Of a stretch of 62,000 bases of DNA, positions 54,652 through 62,000 are shown in pieces. The stretch's first letter is position 1, and every line of letters starts with the position of its first letter. The DNA lies in the NCBI RefSeq assembly GCF_964340395.1, contig NC_135561.1:7811232-7873231 (forward strand). The letters run 5' to 3'. A model generated the notes under the pieces. The model was not told the origin of the DNA, did not search any database, and saw nothing but the letters and a program-made list of their open reading frames with translations. Position numbers and translations under genes: made by a program. The DNA comes from Glandiceps talaboti (taxonomy: Eukaryota; Hemichordata; Enteropneusta; Spengelidae).

Positions 54652-55648
54652 TTATTGTGTCTCGGATACCGCGATGTCATATTTGATGTGATGTCATATC
54701 TACTATCTAAATACGGTGTAAACATCACACGTGACGCTATGGCCGAGTGTGCGTAAATCAGCGTAATCCCGCGTCAAACTAGATAGGCCAAATACGTATT
54801 TGCTTTGCATCATTCATTCACATACCTAGGGAGGCTGCCAAAAGGATAAAGCAAACCAAGTTGTACAGTTAACTGTTCACATGCAAACATGGACGGATCA
54901 ATTAGTATCGTTAACACATTGCTGAGGCTGCATTGATACTTTTAATGTGGCCATGGATTGGCATAACGAGAGGCGTTTGATCATCAACAGGTGGTTGAAA
55001 TGGGTAAATGCAGCCAATTGCTAAGGTATGCTGTTTACTCTTGAAGTCGTAATATTTCGACACTCAGGTTTCTTTTCGTGTGCTTATAGTTTTGTTGAAC
55101 ATGGTCATTGAATAAGGCAAAGTTTATCTTACATACAAAAACACCTGCGTACACAGTGATTGCTCTTCGTGAAACACTTCTACAACAACAACAGTACTAG
55201 TATCGTATCGTCGTTAAAAGCAAATACTTGGGTTGTGCTTACGATATACAATGTCAAGATTGCAACTGCAGCACAGTACGGTTTTTGTAGTAATATCAAA
55301 GTCCTAAAATTATAGCAGTGATCTCGATAGGGATGTGAATAGGTAATTTTTGACTTCGTTCCTCCCTTGGCTTGGTACGATAAACGCAACTCGATACTAT
55401 ATCGGTTTTGAAGTAAGTCTGAGATTGCGTTCGGGCCTCTGTACGTTGCCGAGCGAGTTGGATTGACGAGGGTTGCTGAGGTCGAATTAATCCTTTTGTC
55501 AATACCTTGAATTGTTTACTTTAAATTATAAGAAAACCTGGTTTTTAAAACACATCAACACGATGCATTACGGTATGCGACATTGCAACAATAGGTAATG
55601 TCCTTATTTTGTAAAAATGGCTCTAATTTTGGTTCGTCGATGTACCTG

Positions 55649-55649
<1 letters not shown>
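54649..55649. other. No gene recognised
   Basis: Unique sequence; minus-strand frames at 55180-55389 and 55296-55502 overlap and have no motif. Confidence 0.5.
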
Positions 55650-55680
<31 letters not shown>

Positions 55681-55716
55681 TGTATGTATGTATGTATGTA
55701 TGTATGTATGTCTGTA

Positions 55717-55749
<33 letters not shown>

Positions 55750-55787
55750 ATGTATGTATGTATGTATGTATGTATGTATGTAGTGTG

Positions 55788-55821
<34 letters not shown>

Positions 55822-56007
55822 TGTATGTATGTGTGTATGTATGTATACATGTGTGTATGTATATATGTATGTATGCATGTATGTATGTATGTATGTATGT
55901 ATGTATGTATGTATGTGTGTGTATGTATGTATGTGTGTGTGTGTATGTATGTATGTATGTATGTATGTATGTGTGTATGTATGTATACATGTGTGTATGT
56001 ATATATG

Positions 56008-56041
<34 letters not shown>

Positions 56042-56154
56042 TGTATGTATGTATGTATGTATGTGTGTGTGTATGTATGTATATATGCATGTATGTATGT
56101 ATGTATGTATGTATGTATGTATGTATGTATGTATGTATGTATGTATGTATGTAT
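55650..56154. repeat. 505-bp TATG microsatellite with higher-order duplication
   Basis: The largest array in the window. TATG units are broken by TGTG, ATAC/ATAT and GCAT variants. The 40 bases at 55831-55870 recur at 55971-56010, showing a 140-bp block duplication. Frames of up to 222 codons on both strands are repeat translations. Confidence 0.97.
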
Positions 56155-59100
56155 TATATTATGCTGTGGTCATTTCACAAATTCTTTTGCTGTCTCATCA
56201 TCACCGTCACCACCTAACATTTCCCAGTGAAATAACGCCACAACATAACTATTATTTGACTTGGTGCCATTCACATAATCGTTAAAACAGCCATAAACAA
56301 GATTGCGTCCATAACTTTAAAACAAACATTGCAGATACGTATATCTCCATGTTGTGAGCTAACCTGATAGACAACCTTTATACAGATTACCCTACAATAA
56401 CAAAGAATGTTTTCCCAAAATGAATTCCGTCTGATTCTAGTACAAGTCATCGAAGAAATACTGTAGTCTACGTTTCGTCTTAGCTGTGTCAGTTTTTATA
56501 ATTCTATTGATCTCAATGTCTTAATCAATCAAATACTCTATTTGGTGTCGACTGTAGACACATTATGTATTCAGTTTTTATTCCCAGGTTTCTTACAACC
56601 CAAGGAGTTCATTTCGTAAAATTGCATGTCATCACATTGTAATTGTGTTTACGGGTGACGGTTGATATGATTGTTTGTGAGTGCGCAATCATTGTCCAAT
56701 ACTAACATTTATAAGTCTGTGGTAAACGGTTCACAACCACATCACTTTCTGGAACTGAATTTGACAGGGGAGAGATGTGGGTTAGGTTTACGAGTTCCCA
56801 AAGAGGTGCGATCATGTCGCCATGATATTTTGTTTTTCATTTTATCACACCTCTTTCGAGCAAATAAAATCTGCACTTAGTTTTGTGTAGTTACTATGTA
56901 GTGCGTTACTAGATAGCAACTGACGCCAGTCGAACTATAAGTGGAAAGAATTTCAAATAATTTAACTTTAATGTTGTCAATTAACTTAAGGTATCAAAGT
57001 TACGTTGTTAACACAACATATTCTGGCCTCCACTTAACCTTGCTACAAACATCATCAAAGTCAAGGACTCTCTACTCCAAACAACAAACAATTCAACCTG
57101 TTTATCGATTGCAGTAAATTACTATCAGTTCCCTGTCGAAGCATAGAAACCATTGAACATCCTCTCTCTGAGCACAGCTCATGATCAGATTTTGACCTTC
57201 GATCTGTTTTACTGCAACTACTATGCTTTTAAAACTGACAACACAATATATAAGAAGGTATTGTGATCTAGCACACGTGGAAATAATTTCCATGGTACTG
57301 CCGCGGGAGAGTGCGTATTTTTGGTTAGTTCAATTTCTTTTATCTTTTTAATCAATATGATATTTTACTAACTGGCATGCCTGACATATGTTTTTCAAAT
57401 CAAATGTAATCTTTTTAAGATTATCAAGGACTTAGTTGTTTATACTCAGTTTTGCATCAAGACCTTGATCTCGTGCATGGTATCCTGTTCTACAACAAAG
57501 TTGATACGATGGAAATGTATACTTGTGATTTGATAAAGTACGTTTATTCACTGGAAGTGTACAGCAGAAAATATATACAGGCAGAGCAGTGTGTATGCCC
57601 GCCTATTACATGTAATAGGCGAGCAATCTAGTTTAGATGTCTAGAAATGTATAGACACATACTCCACAGTCATTCAGGCTAAACTACTGCAGGAAATGAT
57701 ACACGGATGTACATGTATGGTGCATTGCAATATTCATAATGTATTACTACAAACCTACATAGAAGGTGAACACCTCTGACATGGGTATATATATACGTTA
57801 GGAAAACACAAAAGAAGCTAGTTAACTTGAAAAAAATTGTGTTGTCTGATACATTTCAATCCTTTGAGTGTGCAGATCACACCTAACGGTAGCTAACACA
57901 AAGAATATGTAGCAATATGGTTGGAAGTTTTTTTGAAACTCCAACACATCACAGTGTTAGTGAGATGTCAGTCGAGATAAACGATAACATGTAACAAATT
58001 AAAAGTTTGTAGGATTGTTTTTATCAAGCCGACAACGCACGTTCTGTAATTTGGAGGGTACTGGTACGGTGACTGACCTGTACCTCGCTTCAACAAAATA
58101 ACTAGTAGGTAATAGACAATCATAACAATGGCGCCCTTTCTTATCACAGTACACAAGGCAATCGACGCCAGTAGTACTTGTGTGTGACAAGTTGGTAAAC
58201 ATTGTTGTATTGACGATACTCCAAATAAAAAAAAATCTCTTTGCAAATTAGGATCAACAATATGTTATTCTGTGAACGGAATGGGAGTGTGCATTGTGTA
58301 TAACCGTGAACAGATATGTGTTGTCATTCTTTACAGAGGCACAACGCCATTGAAAAGCAGAACCGGTCACAGAGATTATGGGTTTCGAGTAGACGCCCTG
58401 TGTGAAAACCTTTTTTTGAATTTAATCCGATAGGATATTCATTGGATTTCTGCAGTGTCTTTGTCCTACTAAGTGACTGTTACGGTCACCATTCTTTAAG
58501 ATCAATGATAGCATGAGATTGTGGTAAGCATTTAGAAACACAGTGCCGCTATTAAAATCTCCTTTTAAGTCTCAAGATACGAAGATTGTAGGTAAAATAA
58601 TCCAACGTATCATAATGACAAGTGATACTCGATTAGAGATAGCAGCACACAGGTGACTCACGATCAAACTCGTACAGGATAAAGTCTGAGAATAGCCATT
58701 TGGTAGCCTAGAAAGCTAGTCTCCGAGATTAAAGGCCAGGTTTGGACCGGAATATAAATCTAGGCGTGAAAACAGTTGTCTGCTAGAACATGGATGCATT
58801 ACTGAGATATCGATGGCTAGAAAAGTTGCTGTGGTCTAGAACAATAAAATGATCTTACGTAAACCTTATAGTTCCTCTGATAATATTATGCAAAAACCAG
58901 GGATTTGACTCCCTGACCTTTAAACAGTAATGAGATCAAGTTGTCACAAAATAATAACGAAAATATGTCAGATATGCACTTTGTACTTGCCATGGCCCCC
59001 TGAGTGTTATCGCGCTTCGCATATCACTTCAATTCGGTATTGACGATCATGATTTTTCCGAATATTCTGAAACGACATTTCCCGCCAAGCTGACTCGTGA

Positions 59101-59270
59101 TTGAAAAAGAAATTAAATATCGGTTGGTACATATTGTATTCCGGTAGAAATAAATGCACATTTTTTGTGATTAAAAAACTGAAAAAAAAAACCTTGGTAA
59201 TATTCACTCAATGCTTGTGTATGTTCTCAGTCTTCCTGTACGTAATTCTACTTTTTTTTTGTTTTCCTGC
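56155..59270. other. No gene recognised; 22-bp palindrome at 57600
   Basis: AT-rich sequence upstream of the 444-codon gene. Frames at 56671-56880, 57102-57293 (-) and 57968-58246 (-) show no domain. A 5' UTR exon and promoter of the downstream gene may lie here unseen. Confidence 0.5.
57600..57621. repeat. 22-bp perfect palindrome
   Basis: CGCCTATTACA followed directly by its reverse complement TGTAATAGGCG, with no spacer. Confidence 0.95.
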
Positions 59271-59413
59271 AGAGACGACTTTGTGCTAGGAACGCTCCAG
59301 GTAGAACAACAGCCTTGAGATACTATTGACAAAACGGTCTGGCTATTTAAATTATTTGCCCTCTTGAGTTGGACTACTTTGGAATGTCAAAGTACAGAAG
59401 ATAATATTTATCA
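59271..59413 (+). other. Splice acceptor and 5' leader of the 444-codon gene
   Basis: A long T-rich tract ending TTTTCCTGCAG (AG at 59271-59272) precedes a 141-base leader to the ATG at 59414. This suggests an upstream untranslated exon. The ATG context is moderate (T at -3, G at +4). Unspliced transcription starting nearby is the alternative. Confidence 0.45.
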
Positions 59414-60748
59414 ATGGCGATAACTTCAGAAAGTTTTGGAACTTCTCTGTCTCCGCAATCGAACTGGGCGAGTACGTGGGCTAAGGCTAACGCTCAAGCC
59501 AAGAAAATGAAATCACAAACTGAATATTTAAGTGATATACGAGAACGACTTTATTTGCCTCAGATTCAACATTCTCCCACCGTACAACTTTACAGTAAAT
59601 CGTATCGTCTAGCTGCTGCCCGGAGGCATCCAAAACGTAAACGTTTACAGAAGGACAGAAGTAGAAGCAAGCCCCTACAGCTTCCAGATATCAGACAATC
59701 GTGGACCCTTTTTAACTGCGAAAACGAAGCCTCTATCAAGGACGAAGAACTCAACCGTCCTCGCAGAAATAGTGACCCCCACCTCCCTCCTATCAACAAA
59801 AAGCAAAAGAACAAAAAGGGGGACCAGAATCCTGCAGGAAACAATAACAAACTTCCAATCTCTGCCGCGGTGGATTACACTAATACCAAATCTTTTGAAC
59901 GTGACGAAACCGACAGTGACAGGAGGTTCTTTGAAAGTCCCTCGTACCCAACGAGAAAGTCATGGAAGAAACAAGCATTATATCGACGTACACTTGAACC
60001 TATCAAAAAACAGGCAAAATCCCCACAGATGAAACAGTGTGGTGGCCAAAAAGTCGAGGGTGCAGGAATGCAGAAAGAATCGCCCCCAATTGACAGGCAG
60101 AAAGTGAAAAGTTTAGCAGACGAAATTAAGGAGGAGGAAAGAATGAAATACAGGTTACAATATTCTGAACAAAATATCGACGATTACCGGAAAGAACAGG
60201 ACCGTAAAGTTGCTGCTGCAAGACGTATCAAAGCACCGCCAAACAGTGCAAAGTCGGTGACGGGTGGACGAAGAAGAGTTAGCAAGCAATACAGTGACAA
60301 ACAAGGACGTAAGTCAAAACACGACAAAGCTTCTACAACTAGAGGGGTTGATGATTCAGGAATTTCGAGTAAAACTACGACAGAGTTAAAAAGAAAGGAA
60401 TCGCGCGCCGAGGAAAGTGCTAGTCTCGACCAGATTAACCTTGAAGAAGTACAAAAAGAAAACATTAACGACACTCAAGATCACGTTCATGAATTACTGA
60501 CTGACACTAAACGGGAATGGATTGAATCGTGGCTTACTGAATGCGAAAGTGCGCGACCTACATGGATGCCAGTACCCGGTGATCCCAACGAACATCAACA
60601 GCCAGAAACAACGCATGATGTAACAGATGGCGAATTTGATTCGGAGGAAGTTAAAATGCCGTTCGGCGAGAGTCCCGATAGCAAAAAAACACGTGTTACT
60701 ACAACGGTAAAACTAGAACATACAAAGGAGAAGAATGGAATGCTTTAG
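59414..60748 (+). CDS. Uncharacterised 444-residue charged protein, single coding exon
   Basis: I do not recognise the family. The frame is uninterrupted, has mixed non-repetitive composition and no competing frame of similar length, so it is very probably real. It is rich in K, R, E, Q and S, with no signal peptide or membrane span, and looks largely disordered. Visible features: tryptophans at 18 and 22 in an N-terminal conserved-looking block; a basic cluster at residues 71-86 (H-P-K-R-K-R...) that could be a nuclear signal; R-R-N-S-D-P at 117-122, a basophilic kinase/14-3-3-type site; K/E-rich stretches that may form helices around 231-275; and R-E-W-I-E-S-W-L-T-E-C-E at 367-378 followed by P-T-W-M-P, the most structured-looking segment. 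A nuclear or cytoskeletal adaptor is only a guess. No partner gene lies nearby. Confidence 0.82.
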   Translation: MAITSESFGTSLSPQSNWASTWAKANAQAKKMKSQTEYLSDIRERLYLPQIQHSPTVQLYSKSYRLAAARRHPKRKRLQKDRSRSKPLQLPDIRQSWTLFNCENEASIKDEELNRPRRNSDPHLPPINKKQKNKKGDQNPAGNNNKLPISAAVDYTNTKSFERDETDSDRRFFESPSYPTRKSWKKQALYRRTLEPIKKQAKSPQMKQCGGQKVEGAGMQKESPPIDRQKVKSLADEIKEEERMKYRLQYSEQNIDDYRKEQDRKVAAARRIKAPPNSAKSVTGGRRRVSKQYSDKQGRKSKHDKASTTRGVDDSGISSKTTTELKRKESRAEESASLDQINLEEVQKENINDTQDHVHELLTDTKREWIESWLTECESARPTWMPVPGDPNEHQQPETTHDVTDGEFDSEEVKMPFGESPDSKKTRVTTTVKLEHTKEKNGML

Positions 60749-61821
60749 GGCTAAAGACAGTTGATATATTTTGCTTCCGAATCAGTTTTGAATTCGAGTC
60801 ATTGACAAGATAGAAATACGCTAGCTATAGTGACACTCACTGGCGTACGTACTATATGACCGGTGTTCTGTGAAAACCCGATGGATATATAAACCATATG
60901 ACTGCTAGACGTCAGCGTCGTTTCGCTGTGATGCCATCATATAATTAATTCACATTACTGGTTGAAGCTCTCGAGATACTTCCCTTCCGTCCGTTTTCGA
61001 AAATGGCTCTCTTACAGAAGAGCCAGAACTACGTTTTATGACGATAACACTTCACGGGCAGCAGCAGTACTTTTTGAACATCGACTTTAATTAGAGACGT
61101 AATTTCTCTTTACAATATCTGTATCATGTACATTTTGTGTATGATGACGTGTACTATTAGTGCCAACCATATCTTCATTTACATCGTGTACAGGAACATA
61201 AATATGCAGTTGTTGATGTATGTAAACAACAGTATTTTAATGTTTTTTTTAAAGAGGGCGCTATTTACATAGGCTTATCTCGCGACTCATGTGAGTCTTT
61301 GTAAACACTTCCACGCTCACTACACGTTCACTTCCCGTCCAACATGACATTTGCTTGAGACTTTAAAACCCCTTTCAGAAGAAAGCAGAACTATATATCT
61401 ATCTAACTTTGACGAAACCAAATATGATTTCTATGGTTACCGAGTATTGCTGTTTTTACTTGTAAATATGTAGATATTGTCTGACGTTACCTTTATATAC
61501 ACGATATTGCATCAAAATTTAATTTTCATAAATATTCGGATGTCTTTGGGAAACTTCATTTACTACTCACTATATGTGCCAAATATGTAACGTGTGCGTA
61601 TGTACAAATCTCCAAACGAAGATCATTCCACAAGGTAATAATTGTTGTGTTTTCTTTTAAAGAGACACATCTATTTTCCGAGCCAACTTTACCATGGGTT
61701 TCGATGATTATTATCTCTTCAGGGTTTTTCGGTATAATTCAAATTAATCCAAAATATTAGACGGTGAACAATTGGTAGAGCGTTTGTGTGGGTGATAGGT
61801 ATGACATTTATTATAAAAAAA
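60749..61821 (+). other. Probable 3' UTR of the 444-codon gene
   Basis: No further exon-like frame follows the stop codon, and no AATAAA occurs before 61822, so a roughly 1.1-kb 3' UTR is inferred. A downstream exon joined by a splice inside the frame cannot be excluded. Confidence 0.4.
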
Positions 61822-61827
61822 AATAAA
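61822..61827 (+). terminator. Poly(A) signal AATAAA
   Basis: First AATAAA after the stop codon at 60748. It lies within an A-rich run, which weakens the call. Confidence 0.4.
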
Positions 61828-62000
61828 AGTTGCCACTCTGAGTTTTTTCTGTTACCAACTTGAAACAAATCAACATTCAACCACGATGTCTCTAAGTGTA
61901 TACTTATCTTAAAGGTGGGGCCGATTTATCCTGTTTTAGTTAGGACGAAGTCAGCCTTGCCTTTGCTCGCCTTGAATCATCTCTGTAGTGCTGTGTTGGC
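61828..62000. other. No gene recognised at the window end
   Basis: Short AT-rich flank without features. Confidence 0.5.

Noticed and set aside
54328-54756. Several 100-130-codon histidine/threonine-rich frames
   Set aside because: Translations of the ATAC/GACA/CA array.
55617-56285. Open frame of 222 codons and overlapping frames on both strands
   Set aside because: Pure translation of the TATG array; open on both strands with tetrapeptide-like periodicity.

Overview
This is a gene-poor, AT-rich stretch of animal nuclear DNA. The evidence is spliced coding exons with GT-AG introns, AATAAA polyadenylation signals, a Penelope-type retroelement remnant, fold-back repeats and very long compound tetranucleotide microsatellites. 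CpG is not obviously depleted, introns are short (about 0.35 and 1.1 kb) and microsatellites are abundant. This looks more like an aquatic invertebrate than a vertebrate, but I cannot name the phylum from sequence alone. There is no sign of prokaryotic, organellar or viral gene organisation.

Two protein-coding genes can be supported. At 10020-11962 (+) lie the last three coding exons of a membrane-anchored FK506-binding-protein peptidyl-prolyl isomerase, most like the ER protein FKBP11, followed by a poly(A) signal at 12044. Its signal-peptide exon was not found. At 59414-60748 (+) is an uninterrupted 444-codon reading frame for a charged, probably disordered protein of no family I recognise. 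It has a likely spliced 5' leader (acceptor at 59271) and a distant poly(A) signal at 61822. The two genes are 47 kb apart and nothing links them functionally.

The space between them is mostly unannotatable unique DNA with repeats. At 37935-38440 there is a decayed Penelope-like C-terminal GIY-YIG endonuclease segment. Two diverged copies of one interspersed repeat (14108-15075 and 34670-35220) each carry a CA/GT-type microsatellite inside, and the second has 16-bp terminal inverted repeats. Hairpin or fold-back sequences lie at 24266-24408, 37286-37387, 49941-50013 and 57600-57621. Minisatellites lie at 17411 (22-bp unit with an internal palindrome), 46667 (67-68-bp unit) and 53183 (19-bp unit, about 36 copies).

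About twenty microsatellites include large compound arrays whose units differ from one another by single substitutions (ATAC, ACAC, GCAC, ATGC; GACA, GATA; GATT, GAGT, GACT). Most longer open frames in the window are translations of these arrays and are not genes.

I found no convincing new multi-gene system. The items most worth checking are the orphan 444-aa protein, the microsatellite-bearing interspersed repeat family, the 30-bp-arm perfect hairpin at 49941, the 22-bp palindromic repeat at 17411, and a CpG-rich promoter-like segment with a short ORF at 23742-24073.
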